Positions 16,983-25,486 of a stretch of 64,000 bases of DNA are shown here, piece by piece (within the stretch, counting starts at the first letter, position 1; every line of letters starts with the position of its first letter). A program made the translations under genes and the position numbers. The notes under the pieces are model-generated. The model did not search any database. It saw nothing but the letters and a program-made list of their open reading frames with translations, and had not been told where the DNA came from. The stretch is from Caryophanales bacterium UBA6879 (GTDB lineage: Bacteria; Bacillota_I; Bacilli_A; RFN20; CAG-288): the NCBI GenBank assembly GCA_002449135.1, contig DKCH01000021.1, positions 1 through 64,000 on the forward strand, in the 5' to 3' direction.

Positions 16983-18176
16983 ATGAGCTTTATAACCTTT
17001 AATATCTTTGAATCAGTAGCCCATAATGCACTTTCAATTGGAGAATTTTTCCAATTAATAAGTCATTCACCACTTATTTTAATTACTATTTTAATTTCCC
17101 TAGGTGTTGTCTTTATTAATGGCTGGACCGATGCACCAAATGCTGTTGCTACATGTATTTCTACACGTGCCCTTTCTGCTAAAAAAGCAATTATTCTTTC
17201 TGCAGTTTTTAATTTTATTGGCGTTTTACTTTTTTCTTTATTTGCTGCAAAAGTAGCTGATACTATTGCTGGAATCGTTGACTTTGGAAATTTTGATCAT
17301 AATGATAGCAATTCAATTTCTAATGCTAAAAATGCATTAGTAGGTCTTTCAGCTGGAATGGTTGGGGTTGTTTGCTGGGGTGTTCTTGCTTGGGTTTTTG
17401 GAATTCCTTCTAGTGAATCTCATGCTTTAGTTGCTGGCTTAACTGGTGCATGTTTTGCCTTAATAGCTATGGGTAAAAACGCCACTCCAGGTTCTTCAGC
17501 ATGGATTGATGTTGGTATCGGTTTTTTAGTTTCTTCAATTTTAGGCTTACTTTTAGGATTTATTATTACCAAAACAATTGAAAAAATATGCTTTAAAATG
17601 ACAAGAAAAAAGACAACTGTATTCTTTAAATGGGCACAAATTACTGCTTCTGCTGGAATGAGTTTAGCTCATGGTGCTCAAGATGGTTTAAAATTCATCG
17701 GTGTTATTTATCTTTGTTTATATTTAGGAACCGTTGCTTATCCTAATGTAACTTCAATCACTTTAAATAATCCAAATAGTGCTGATTTTTCATTAAATTT
17801 TATTTCCACTCCTACATTCTTATGGCTTCCTATACTAGTTTCAATAGTTATGGGTTTAGGAACTTCAATCGGTGGTTATCGTATTATTAAAAAAGTTGGT
17901 ATGGGTATGGTTGATTTACAATCCTATCAAGGCTTTGCTACTGACATCTCCGCTTTTGTTTCTTTAATTTTAGCCTCGACCTGTGGTTGGCCAGTTTCTA
18001 CTAGTCAAGTAAAAACTTTTTCTATCATTGGTGTTGGACTTTCTAGAAATAGGAAAGCTGTTAATTGGAAAATAGTTATTGATATGATGTTAACGTGGAT
18101 TTTCACTTTTCCAGGCTGTATCCTCATTGGCTTTATTATGACTTATATTTTATTTTCAATACCAGGAATTATTTAA
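16983..18176 (+). CDS. pit: PiT-family inorganic phosphate transporter
   Basis: 397-residue polytopic membrane protein of the PiT family, which moves phosphate with protons or sodium. The duplicated family signature is visible twice: GWTDAPNAVATCISTRALS near 47-65 and SLAHGAQDGLKFIG near 228-241. Both replace the usual GANDxxNA-type sequence with related residues. About ten hydrophobic helices can be counted. A PhoU-like DUF47 protein follows after 14 bases, the standard Pit/DUF47 pairing. The start lacks a ribosome site and lies very close to the predicted promoter. Confidence 0.92.
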   Translation: MSFITFNIFESVAHNALSIGEFFQLISHSPLILITILISLGVVFINGWTDAPNAVATCISTRALSAKKAIILSAVFNFIGVLLFSLFAAKVADTIAGIVDFGNFDHNDSNSISNAKNALVGLSAGMVGVVCWGVLAWVFGIPSSESHALVAGLTGACFALIAMGKNATPGSSAWIDVGIGFLVSSILGLLLGFIITKTIEKICFKMTRKKTTVFFKWAQITASAGMSLAHGAQDGLKFIGVIYLCLYLGTVAYPNVTSITLNNPNSADFSLNFISTPTFLWLPILVSIVMGLGTSIGGYRIIKKVGMGMVDLQSYQGFATDISAFVSLILASTCGWPVSTSQVKTFSIIGVGLSRNRKAVNWKIVIDMMLTWIFTFPGCILIGFIMTYILFSIPGII

Positions 18177-18190
18177 AAGGAGAAAAAGGT

Positions 18191-18826
18191 ATGTATTTAT
18201 TTAAGAAAAAAGAAAATTATTTCTTTGAACAATTTGTAAAAGTTAGTGAATTTTCATTAGATGCTATTAAAACATTAAAAGCTGGTTTAGAAAACTTTAA
18301 GCCTGAAAATACTTTAGAATTAAAAAATAAAGTTCATCAAATTGAACATAACGCCGACTTAGTTAAACATGAAGTAGAAGAAAGACTCGCCAAAGAATTT
18401 ATTACTCCAATTGATCGAGAAGATATTTTTTTACTTCTAAATAATATTGATGATTTAACTGATGCTATAGATGAAATCTCTTATAAAATCTATGTTAGAA
18501 ACTATCAAACTCTTCCACATAATATAAATATTTTTTTATCCCAGGCTTATGATGGTATCGTAGCAGTAATTGAGCTTTTAAAAAATCTTTCATCCTTTAA
18601 CAATAAAAAAATACTTGATCCATTAATTGAAAAAATAAGAGACATAGAAGAAAAAACGGATCATCTATATGAAGAAAATGTCCATGCACTATATATTCAA
18701 GAAAACAATTTAAACTATCGGCAAATAGTTCTTACCGAAAAAATCTATTCAATGTTTGAATATGTAACTGATAAATGCCGAGATATTACAAAAACTGTCT
18801 CGATTATCATGTATAAAAATTTGTAA
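18191..18826 (+). CDS. PhoU-like DUF47 protein (Pit accessory)
   Basis: 211 residues, all helical, of the DUF47/PhoU-like family. The repeated acidic helices LKNKVHQIEHNADLVKHEVE and IRDIEEKTDHLYEENVHALY are the metal-binding PhoU-like motifs. These proteins accompany Pit transporters and modulate phosphate uptake. ATG 18191 is chosen since AGGAG at 18178-18182 precedes it; an in-frame open stretch further upstream overlaps pit and is not needed. It ends the two-gene phosphate operon before a terminator. Confidence 0.88.
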   Translation: MYLFKKKENYFFEQFVKVSEFSLDAIKTLKAGLENFKPENTLELKNKVHQIEHNADLVKHEVEERLAKEFITPIDREDIFLLLNNIDDLTDAIDEISYKIYVRNYQTLPHNINIFLSQAYDGIVAVIELLKNLSSFNNKKILDPLIEKIRDIEEKTDHLYEENVHALYIQENNLNYRQIVLTEKIYSMFEYVTDKCRDITKTVSIIMYKNL

Positions 18827-18883
18827 AATTGTAAGTAATTTTCTTTAAAAATTTTTTAAAATCAAATACTATTTATTTAAAAT

Positions 18884-18929
18884 AAAGAAAGCTATGAAAA
18901 AACTCGTAATCATTGGCTTTCTTTTTTTT
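18884..18929 (+). terminator. Rho-independent terminator after the pit operon
   Basis: AAAGAAAGC (18884-18892) pairs with GCTTTCTTT (18916-18924), followed by a T-run to 18929. It closes the phosphate operon ahead of the polymerase operon. Confidence 0.75.
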
Positions 18930-19032
18930 GTAGTAGTTTTTTAGTAAAGTTAGTATTTTTCTTACATTTTTATTTTCATATTTTTTAGAATTTTTTTCTT
19001 GTTATAATCAACTTACCTTCGAAAGGAAAAGT

Positions 19033-20268
19033 ATGGAAAAGACCTATTTAGCTATCGACTTAAAAAGTTTTTATGCCTCATGTGAATGTAAAGATCGTAA
19101 CCTTGATCCTTTTACTACTCCTTTAGTAGTTGCCGATGTTTCTAGAGGCAATGGTACTATTATTATGGCAGTTAGTCCTTATCTAAAGACTCTAAATATC
19201 CCTTCGCGTTTAAGACTTTATGAATTACCTAAAATCAAGGGTATGATTTACGCTAAACCTAGAATGGAAAGATACATAAAAATGAGTTTAGAAGTAATTA
19301 AAGTTTATTTAAATCATGTTGCTAAAGAGGATTTACATATCTACTCTATTGATGAGGCAATTTTAGATGTCACACATTACTTAAATGGAGAAGATAAAAA
19401 AGTATATGCCAAAAAAATAATTGATGAAGTTTATAAAAAAACTGGTCTTACAGTTACTTGTGGAATTGGCCCAAACATGCTTCTAGCTAAAGTTAGTATG
19501 GATATAGAAGCAAAACATGTTAAAGATAATATTGCTTGCTGGAATTTAGATGATATTAAAACAAAACTTTGGAACATTAAACCACTTTCTAAAATGTGGG
19601 GGATTGGTCATAATCTTGAAAAAAGATTAAATAATTTAGGAATCTATTCTATTGGCGAATTAGCTTGTTCTTCTAAAAAAATGTTAAAAGACATTTTCGG
19701 AGTAATTGGTGAACAATTACATGAACATGCAAATGGAATAGATGATTCTGATATTAGAAAACCATATATAAGTCAAAACAAATCACTATCTGTTGGTCAA
19801 ACCTTATTTTCAGATTACAATTTGGAAGATACACATTTACTATTAACTGAAATGCTAGATGAATTAATTATCCGCTTAAAAGAAAAAAACTATCTAACTA
19901 GTAAAATAGGCTTATGCGTTGGCTATTCTAATCACTCTTCTGGCTTTGGTAAATGCATTCCTTTTTCTAATCCCACTAACTCATATTTTGAATTACTAAA
20001 TGCTTTAGAAAAAATTTTATATACTTACTTTGATACCTCTAAAAACGCTAGATCTATTTATCTAGTAGCTAGTGAACTAACTAGCGATAAATACTATCAA
20101 ATATCATTATTCGATGAAGAAAAAAAGGAAGAAGAAAGAAAACTTTTTCAAACAGTTTATCAATTAAAAAAACAATTTGGAAAAGAAAAAATCATTCGTG
20201 CATCATCCTTGCTTTCTAAATCTAATGCCTTGAGAAGAATGAAACAAATAGGAGGACATGCTAAATGA
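19033..20268 (+). CDS. Y-family DNA polymerase (UmuC/UvrX type)
   Basis: 411-residue translesion polymerase. The palm motifs are AIDLKSFYASCE near the N-terminus (first metal aspartate) and YSIDEAILDVT near 108-118 (catalytic Asp-Glu). A helix-hairpin-helix follows in MWGIGHNLEKRLNNLGIYSI, and the little-finger domain makes up the C-terminal third. Such enzymes copy past lesions. The partner downstream is YolD-like, as in Bacillus uvrX/yolD-type operons, so this belongs to the UvrX/UmuC branch rather than DinB. TATAAT at 19003 and GAAAGGAAA provide expression signals. No LexA box (GAAC-N4-GTTC) was seen upstream. Confidence 0.9.
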   Translation: MEKTYLAIDLKSFYASCECKDRNLDPFTTPLVVADVSRGNGTIIMAVSPYLKTLNIPSRLRLYELPKIKGMIYAKPRMERYIKMSLEVIKVYLNHVAKEDLHIYSIDEAILDVTHYLNGEDKKVYAKKIIDEVYKKTGLTVTCGIGPNMLLAKVSMDIEAKHVKDNIACWNLDDIKTKLWNIKPLSKMWGIGHNLEKRLNNLGIYSIGELACSSKKMLKDIFGVIGEQLHEHANGIDDSDIRKPYISQNKSLSVGQTLFSDYNLEDTHLLLTEMLDELIIRLKEKNYLTSKIGLCVGYSNHSSGFGKCIPFSNPTNSYFELLNALEKILYTYFDTSKNARSIYLVASELTSDKYYQISLFDEEKKEEERKLFQTVYQLKKQFGKEKIIRASSLLSKSNALRRMKQIGGHAK

Positions 20269-20570
20269 GCAGAGGAATGAAAAAATGGGCGCCATATGCT
20301 TCTTTACCTGAGTATGAAGACTTCTTAAATCAAATGTTACTTGAAAAAGAAAAAGTTGAAAAACCTCTTTTGTTTAATGATCAAATTGAACAAAATTATA
20401 ATATTCTTTCAAACTTATCCCAAGACAGCGAGATAATTTTAAAATATTATAAAGATGGTTTTATTTATAAAATAAAAGAAAAATTTATAAAATTAGACAT
20501 ATATAGTAAAAAAGCTTATTTTTCTAGTCTAACAATCAAGTTTGAAGATATAATAGAAATATATGATTAA
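20265..20570 (+). CDS. YolD-like protein
   Basis: 101 residues. The N-terminus SRGMKKWAPYASLPEY is the YolD-like family signature, and the remainder (IILKYYKDGFIYKIKEKFIK, then IKFEDIIEIYD) is the usual small beta-rich domain. YolD proteins are encoded next to Y-family polymerases and are thought to play a UmuD-like accessory role. ATG overlaps the polymerase stop by 4 nt (ATGA). A third small gene overlaps its end by 8 nt. Confidence 0.85.
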   Translation: MSRGMKKWAPYASLPEYEDFLNQMLLEKEKVEKPLLFNDQIEQNYNILSNLSQDSEIILKYYKDGFIYKIKEKFIKLDIYSKKAYFSSLTIKFEDIIEIYD

Positions 20571-20784
20571 ACCAAAAATAGTCCCTATAAGAAAAATATT
20601 AATAGATAATAAAACTGGTCTAGTACCTTCTGATAATATAAATGAATATAAATGTTATTTTAATAAAAAAGAAAAATGTTTTATTATAACTGATGGGCAT
20701 TTACAAGAAATTAGAAAATTTAAAACAGAAAAAGAAGCAAATAACTTTTTAAAAGAACATTATAAAAAGGCTAAAGAAAATTAA
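20563..20784 (+). CDS. Small protein in the translesion polymerase operon; unknown
   Basis: 73 residues with no recognised domain. The sequence is basic, with an N-terminal KPKIVPIRKILIDNKTGLVP strand region, a Cys pair (KCYF and KCFII) and a helical, Lys-rich C-terminus (EKEANNFLKEHYKKAKEN). It overlaps the YolD-like gene by 8 nt, so it is probably made with the polymerase and YolD. A weak ribosome site leaves some doubt. A third small partner for the polymerase is a possible but unproven role. Confidence 0.6.
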   Translation: MIKPKIVPIRKILIDNKTGLVPSDNINEYKCYFNKKEKCFIITDGHLQEIRKFKTEKEANNFLKEHYKKAKEN

Positions 20785-20815
20785 TATATAGAGAATGAAA
20801 TAGTCAATAATTCTT

Positions 20816-20845
20816 TTGACAATTAAATATAAAAAATAGTATTAT
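20816..20845 (+). promoter_or_regulatory. rpsF operon promoter
   Basis: TTGACA (20816-20821) and TATTAT (20840-20845) with an 18-base spacer form a near-consensus sigma-A promoter. The start near 20852 gives a leader of about 70 bases before rpsF. Confidence 0.75.
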
Positions 20846-20848
20846 ATT

Positions 20849-20915
20849 ACACGAGTATGGCTTCTAGCCACTGCTCTCTGTCACTTAATAAGTGACCAAA
20901 TGTCCAAAGGGAGGT
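20849..20915 (+). promoter_or_regulatory. Structured rpsF leader (possible S6:S18 autoregulatory site)
   Basis: The leader holds GGC-TTCTA-GCC (20858-20868) and a stronger hairpin GTCACTT-AAT-AAGTGAC (20879-20895) just before the ribosome site AAAGGGAGGTG. An S6:S18-binding leader is known upstream of rpsF in many bacteria. The diagnostic CCG bulge was not clearly identified here, so the assignment stays tentative. Confidence 0.4.
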
Positions 20916-20920
20916 GTCAC

Positions 20921-21211
20921 ATGTCTAAGAATTATGAAATCATGTACATTTTAAAACCTGAATTAGATGAAGCTAGCATCAAAAACGAAAATGCTAACAT
21001 TCAAAAGATTCTCACTGACAATGGTGCTAAAATCATCGATGTCAATGAATGGGGCTTAAAAGAACTCGCTTATGAGATCAAAAAAGCCAAAAAAGGTTAT
21101 TATGTTGTACTAAAGTTCTCAACTCCTAGTAAAAAAGCTATCGATGAATTCGAACGTCTTACTAGAGTTAATGCTAACGTCTTAAGATTTTTATTGACTG
21201 TTTCAGAATAA
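20921..21211 (+). CDS. rpsF: Small ribosomal subunit protein S6
   Basis: 96 residues. The start NYEIMYILKPELDE and the central segment ELAYEIKKAKKGYYVVLKF are classic S6, an RNA-binding protein of the 30S platform that works as a dimer with S18. ATG 20921 follows GGGAGGTG at 20909-20916 with good spacing; an upstream in-frame ATG at 20900 has no such site. First gene of rpsF-ssb-rpsR, the standard bacterial arrangement. Confidence 0.97.
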   Translation: MSKNYEIMYILKPELDEASIKNENANIQKILTDNGAKIIDVNEWGLKELAYEIKKAKKGYYVVLKFSTPSKKAIDEFERLTRVNANVLRFLLTVSE

Positions 21212-21237
21212 GTAAATTCTGATGAGAGGAGATAGAA

Positions 21238-21672
21238 ATGAATAGAGTTTTACTAATTGGTCGTTTTACTAAAGATCCTGAATTAAAAACAACAACCTCA
21301 GGTATGCATGTTGTCTCATTTTCACTTGCTGTTGATAATCGTACTAAGAATAAAGATGAAAAATCTGCATCTTACATCAATTGCGTAGCTTGGAATGCGA
21401 CTGCTGAAAATATTGCAAAATATGTAAAAAAAGGTTCTCAAGTTGCTGTTGATGGACACTTATTACAAAGAACTTATACTAACAAAGAAAATAAAAATGT
21501 TAGTGTATTAGAAGTCATTTGTGATCAAGTTCAATTCTTATCAAGAGCAAGAGAAGATTCTTCTTCTAATGGTAATAATGGCTACACTCCTGATTCATCT
21601 TCAACTCCTAGTGGTAATGACGATTCATTCAGCAATTCTGATTTTGATACTGATGATCAATTACCGTTTTAA
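21238..21672 (+). CDS. ssb: Single-stranded DNA-binding protein
   Basis: 144 residues with an OB fold (MNRVLLIGRFTKDPELKTTT at the start, AWNATAENIAKYVKKGS, DGHLLQRTYT) and a disordered Ser/Asn/Asp-rich tail. The acidic tip is DDQLPF, close to the usual DDDLPF that recruits replication and repair partners. It sits between rpsF and rpsR as in most Firmicutes. The linker is short, as in compact genomes. Confidence 0.97.
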   Translation: MNRVLLIGRFTKDPELKTTTSGMHVVSFSLAVDNRTKNKDEKSASYINCVAWNATAENIAKYVKKGSQVAVDGHLLQRTYTNKENKNVSVLEVICDQVQFLSRAREDSSSNGNNGYTPDSSSTPSGNDDSFSNSDFDTDDQLPF

Positions 21673-21690
21673 AGAAAGGATTAATTAGTT

Positions 21691-21912
21691 ATGTATAAGA
21701 AAAAAGCTCCTGTTAAGGTTTGCTACTTTGCAAAAAACAAGATTGATCATATCGATTATAAGGATGTTGAACTTTTAAAGAAGTTCATTTCTCCTTCTGG
21801 TAAGATCACTCCTAGAAGAATTTCTGGTACTTGTGCTAAACATCAACGTGAATTAGCTCGTGCTATTAAAAACGCTAGATTTATGGCTCTTTTACCATTT
21901 ATTGCTGACTAG
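21691..21912 (+). CDS. rpsR: Small ribosomal subunit protein S18
   Basis: 73 residues with the S18 core: [20 protein letters not shown], the [20 protein letters not shown] segment and the [14 protein letters not shown] end. It binds S6 on the 30S platform. Last gene of rpsF-ssb-rpsR, followed by a terminator at 21932. Confidence 0.97.
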   Translation: MYKKKAPVKVCYFAKNKIDHIDYKDVELLKKFISPSGKITPRRISGTCAKHQRELARAIKNARFMALLPFIAD

Positions 21913-21931
21913 TATTTGTAATTATTATTAA

Positions 21932-21960
21932 CTGTAGGTATATCCTACAGTTATTTTTTT
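21932..21960 (+). terminator. Terminator after rpsR
   Basis: CTGTAGG (21932-21938) pairs with CCTACAG (21944-21950) and is followed by TTATTTTTTT. Confidence 0.85.
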
Positions 21961-21971
21961 AAAAATTAAAA

Positions 21972-22679
21972 ATGATAAAACAATATAAAAAAGATAGTGA
22001 ATATTCATACACTGGGGGATTTTTCCCGACTTTCGAACTTTTAAATAATAGAAAAAATCAATTAATAAATGTTTATGCATCACCAGAAAGTTTAGATACT
22101 CCTGGCTATTTAAAATTGGAAAAAATTGTTCCAAAAAATAAAATTATAGTTTCTAAAAATATCTTTGATAAATTAAAAGAAAAAGATAATGACCATGTAA
22201 TTGGTGTTTTCAACAAATACAAGGATAAATTAGAAAAACATGCTAATCATGTAGTTTTAGTTAATCCATCCGATATGGGTAATTTAGGAAATATAATGCG
22301 TTCAATGTTAGCTTTTAACTACCTTGATTTAGCATTAATCACTCCATGTGCAGATTATTTTAATCCAAAAGTTATCCGTTCATCTATGGGTGCTGTTTTT
22401 TCATTAAGAATTCAAACATTTAAATCCTTTGATGAATACATGAAAGATTATAAACGTCCTTATTATCCTTTTATGTTAAAGGGCTCTACAAGTTTAACTG
22501 ATGTAAAAAAAGTAAATGGTAATTATGCCTTAGTTTTCGGAAATGAAGCTACAGGTTTACCAGATAGTTTTACCAACAATTTAGCGACAAGAATAGAACA
22601 ATCAAAAAAAGTTGATTCTTTAAATTTAGCTACCGCAGTAGTTGTTGCTCTCTATTCTTTTAAATATTTTAAAAATTAA
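21972..22679 (+). CDS. SpoU/TrmH-family RNA 2'-O-methyltransferase
   Basis: 235 residues. The SPOUT methyltransferase motifs are NPSDMGNLGNIMRSMLAFN (motif 1), FGNEATGLP (motif 2) and KVDSLNLATAVVVALY (motif 3), which form the SAM-binding knot. The N-terminal 85 residues are a variable substrate-binding part. The target, rRNA or tRNA ribose, cannot be read from sequence. The gene starts 12 bases after the rpsR terminator with no clear ribosome site, and its TAA shares the palindrome TTAA with the convergent gene's stop. Confidence 0.85.
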   Translation: MIKQYKKDSEYSYTGGFFPTFELLNNRKNQLINVYASPESLDTPGYLKLEKIVPKNKIIVSKNIFDKLKEKDNDHVIGVFNKYKDKLEKHANHVVLVNPSDMGNLGNIMRSMLAFNYLDLALITPCADYFNPKVIRSSMGAVFSLRIQTFKSFDEYMKDYKRPYYPFMLKGSTSLTDVKKVNGNYALVFGNEATGLPDSFTNNLATRIEQSKKVDSLNLATAVVVALYSFKYFKN

Positions 22680-23035
22680 TCTTTATTGTCACTATCATTT
22701 TTATTTATAGTGATTACACGTCCATTTTTAACTATTTTTTGAGTAGTATCATTTTTTGCTTTTGCACAATCTTTAATAAAAAGATCAAAAATAAATTGCA
22801 TAAAAACTAATATAAGTAAAATCAATAAAAAAACAGAAACAACTACTTCATATACCTGCAAAGATTCACCAAAAAAATGTTTACCAGTTCCAATATTAAC
22901 AAAGAAATTAATATCCAAAACTAGCATCAAAACAAATAAAATAAACTCTAAAACACAAATCACAATTTGAGTTACTGTTAAGGTCTTGAAATGTTCTAAA
23001 ATGTTTTTAGGTTTAAAATGTTCAAAAAATTTCAT
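22676..23035 (-). CDS. Small membrane protein, unknown
   Basis: 119 residues with two clear hydrophobic helices (about 23-46 and 60-85), a short amphipathic N-terminus and a Lys/Asp-rich tail. No family recognised. AAGGAG just before ATG supports translation. It is the last gene of a minus-strand run HAD-thioesterase-membrane protein, with a 9-base gap after the thioesterase. Its stop overlaps the convergent trmH-like stop by 4 nt. Confidence 0.65.
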   Translation of the reverse strand: MKFFEHFKPKNILEHFKTLTVTQIVICVLEFILFVLMLVLDINFFVNIGTGKHFFGESLQVYEVVVSVFLLILLILVFMQFIFDLFIKDCAKAKNDTTQKIVKNGRVITINKNDSDNKD

Positions 23036-23044
23036 AAATACTCC

Positions 23045-23782
23045 TTACTTAATTTTAACATAACTATTAAAAGAAACTTCACTATTGTTTTTTACTCCAA
23101 TTATTTGATATTCTTTTTCAGAATTTTCTTTAACATAAGTTCTTAAAAGATCATTTTTATAATTTTCTTTTGAAAAATTTATTTGCATCTCAGAAACTTC
23201 ATTACTCTCTATATTAGGAATAGAAGAAACAATTAAACGAGCATAATTAGTATTATTCATATGTTTATTATGATCTAAATCAGTAAAAAGGACTTGATAA
23301 TTTAAAGTTTCTTTTAAATTACTATAGTCAAAAGTTGGAAGATTAAAAAACTCAGTTTCAAAATTGGTCTTGTCTAAATAGTCATCTCTATTTAATTCTT
23401 TTACTTCTTTTGTTCTTACAAGTCTTCTAGTTTTTACATTTAAAATGCACCAATAGGAACTTAATTTAAGTAAAATATCACCTTTAGCATTTTTAATAAT
23501 TGCTTCCCTAGTAACTGCTAATGAACTTGGTTTTAATGGCCAAGTTTCTAATGTTAATTCTTCAAGATAAGGTATTTTTTTATAAATTTTAAAATGAATT
23601 TTATCAACAACCCAAATTAAATCACGTTCAATAAATGGCTGGTATCCGGTATTTAATAAATTAGCATGAATACCTGCAATATTTTGAAAAGCTAATAAAA
23701 TTGATGATGGGAAAACATTATCATTAGCATCAATATCAGAATAGGTAAAAATTATTTTTTGACTATAAAATGTTTCGTTCAT
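23045..23782 (-). CDS. Acyl-ACP thioesterase (FatA/FatB-like, double hotdog)
   Basis: 245 residues matching the bacterial acyl-ACP thioesterase family: an N-terminal hotdog opening with the IDANDNVFPSSILLAFQNIA helix, the segment LTLETWPLKPSSLAVTREA, and a second hotdog with DLDHNKHMNNTNYARLI. The catalytic Asn/His surroundings (HNKHMNNTNY) are intact. The enzyme releases fatty acids from ACP and so sets chain lengths or provides free fatty acids. It overlaps the upstream HAD gene by 4 nt. Of interest beside the oleate hydratase at 55 kb, which acts on free fatty acids. Confidence 0.85.
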   Translation of the reverse strand: MNETFYSQKIIFTYSDIDANDNVFPSSILLAFQNIAGIHANLLNTGYQPFIERDLIWVVDKIHFKIYKKIPYLEELTLETWPLKPSSLAVTREAIIKNAKGDILLKLSSYWCILNVKTRRLVRTKEVKELNRDDYLDKTNFETEFFNLPTFDYSNLKETLNYQVLFTDLDHNKHMNNTNYARLIVSSIPNIESNEVSEMQINFSKENYKNDLLRTYVKENSEKEYQIIGVKNNSEVSFNSYVKIK

Positions 23783-24486
23783 ATTCTATCTTTAAATAAA
23801 TCTATTAATTCACTATAAGAAGTAAATTCGGTGTAAATCAATTGCTTTTTTAAATCATCGTTAACATTATTATGCTTCCAGTTAAAATAAAAAGCTTGCA
23901 TCTTAGATAGGTTAGCCCCAGTAATATCAGTTAAAATATTATCACCTATGAATGCCACTTCTTCTGGATTAAGATTAAGTTTTTTACAAGCTAAGAGATA
24001 AAATCTTGGGTCTGGTTTTTTTACAGCGTAGGTTGATGAACAAATAATTTGATCAAAAGGATTCTGATCAAAATTTCTTAAAATAAGTTCATCTAAATCA
24101 TCTTTTTCTTGTATTGTATTAGAAAGAATCGAAAAATGTATATTATTTTCCTTTAAGAAAGAAATAAAATCCAAAAAGCCTGGAACTAACTCACCTTTAT
24201 AAGCAAAAGTGCATAATCTTGCAGCTTCTTTATAAGAAATATCAAGTTCTATACCTAATGACTCACATAAATAAGCAATTATAGCTGTTTGACTAACCTC
24301 AAAAGTAGCTGTTGAATAATAATCATATAAAAATTTACTATCATAAGCTAAAATTTCATCAAAAGAATATTTGTTTTTATCTTTAAAATGATCAAAAACA
24401 ACTTTTAAAGAAGCGTTCTTATAGATTTCTTCAAACTTAATTACAGTGTCCCAGCAATCAAATAAAACATATTTAATCTTTTTCAT
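23779..24486 (-). CDS. HAD-superfamily hydrolase (subfamily IA)
   Basis: 235 residues with the four HAD motifs: FDCWDT near 9-14 (nucleophile Asp), LSNT near 122, KPDPRFY near 159 and FIGDNILTDITGA near 180. A helical cap lies between motifs 1 and 2. Enzymes of this class dephosphorylate small metabolites; the substrate is unknown. Its 4-nt overlap with the thioesterase gene suggests co-translation, but no shared pathway is evident. Confidence 0.85.
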   Translation of the reverse strand: MKKIKYVLFDCWDTVIKFEEIYKNASLKVVFDHFKDKNKYSFDEILAYDSKFLYDYYSTATFEVSQTAIIAYLCESLGIELDISYKEAARLCTFAYKGELVPGFLDFISFLKENNIHFSILSNTIQEKDDLDELILRNFDQNPFDQIICSSTYAVKKPDPRFYLLACKKLNLNPEEVAFIGDNILTDITGANLSKMQAFYFNWKHNNVNDDLKKQLIYTEFTSYSELIDLFKDRI

Positions 24487-24551
24487 ACTTTCTTATTTTA
24501 CTACAAATTAAACTTCTTTTTTAACTTTAAGTAGTAAAGTATCAAATTTGA

Positions 24552-24557
24552 TATAAT
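24552..24557 (+). promoter_or_regulatory. -10 box of the 24572 operon, very short leader
   Basis: A consensus TATAAT lies at 24552-24557, with a weak -35 region. Transcription would start near 24564, about 8 bases before ATG 24572, and there is no Shine-Dalgarno sequence. This resembles the pit start at 16983. Confidence 0.45.
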
Positions 24558-24571
24558 TTTATTGATAGTAT

Positions 24572-25486
24572 ATGTCAAAACTAAAAACCTTATTAAGTCT
24601 TTTATCTAATAAAATTAAATTTAGGTTTAAAAATATAAAAAATAAAAACCCTTATATTTTAAATGAAGAAAATAAAAACGATATTATTAATAAATTATTT
24701 CATCTTTCTCAATTATCGATTTATTATTTTTCTAATTTCGAAATGACTTTTTTAAAAGAAGCTATACTAATAAAAAATAATATAAAAAAGGATTATAGCA
24801 AAAACATATATAGGAATTTTGAAAATGATTTAAATTTAGAAGAAGGAAGTTTAACATTTAAAGTTATTAATCATATAGGACTAGAATCTTTAAAGATTTT
24901 CGAAAAATTAAATTTAGGACTCTATGAAGCCTCCGCTGATGCTAATTTTGTAATTAATAACATAAAAAGTGAAACTTATTTTCTTAAAACTGATGACACT
25001 ATTAAATTTACTAATCTTTTACCTTCTTATTTTCATAACAAAAAAGTTTTAGTAGCTGATAATTATAATGATTTAATAAAAATTCAATATGTAAAATTAA
25101 AATCTTCAAATAAGTATCGTACAAAACTTAATTATTCCTTATATACATTATCATTTAAAGAAACTTTAAATAATATTGGACTAGCAAATTATTTTGAAAC
25201 CATAGATGCTTTAAAAATGTTTTTATTAAACTATTCTTTCGATTTATTAGTTCTAAAAAGAAATCCTTTTTCTTTACTATTACAGAATTTTGTCATTAAT
25301 TTAGAATCTAAACCAAGTTCAATAGTTTTAGATGATACAATATATTCACTTTTTGATATAACCAAAAAACATAGTGAAATAACTAATGAATCCCAAATTT
25401 CTTTAGAAGATTATCAAAAAACTATCAACGATGACTTTTTAACTGCATTCGTCAATAAAGAAGATTTAGAAAGAGGTAAAAAATGA
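24572..25486 (+). CDS. Unrecognised protein of a three-gene operon with ung
   Basis: 304 residues, basic at the N-terminus (KLKTLLSLLSNKIKFRFKN could be an amphipathic membrane-binding helix) and mixed alpha/beta afterwards. No family is recognised and no full membrane helix is evident. Features that may help a search are ADANFVINNIKSETYFLKTD near 126-145, VLVADNYNDLIKIQYVKL near 160-178, and the C-terminal SSIVLDDTIYSLFDITKK near 250. It overlaps the next gene by 4 nt (ATGA), so the two proteins are probably made together. Predicted near-leaderless start. Confidence 0.65.
   Translation: MSKLKTLLSLLSNKIKFRFKNIKNKNPYILNEENKNDIINKLFHLSQLSIYYFSNFEMTFLKEAILIKNNIKKDYSKNIYRNFENDLNLEEGSLTFKVINHIGLESLKIFEKLNLGLYEASADANFVINNIKSETYFLKTDDTIKFTNLLPSYFHNKKVLVADNYNDLIKIQYVKLKSSNKYRTKLNYSLYTLSFKETLNNIGLANYFETIDALKMFLLNYSFDLLVLKRNPFSLLLQNFVINLESKPSSIVLDDTIYSLFDITKKHSEITNESQISLEDYQKTINDDFLTAFVNKEDLERGKK

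Noticed and set aside
18095..18190. N-terminal extension of the DUF47 gene overlapping pit
   Set aside because: AGGAG at 18178 sits right before ATG 18191; the upstream part is only the pit coding sequence read in another frame.
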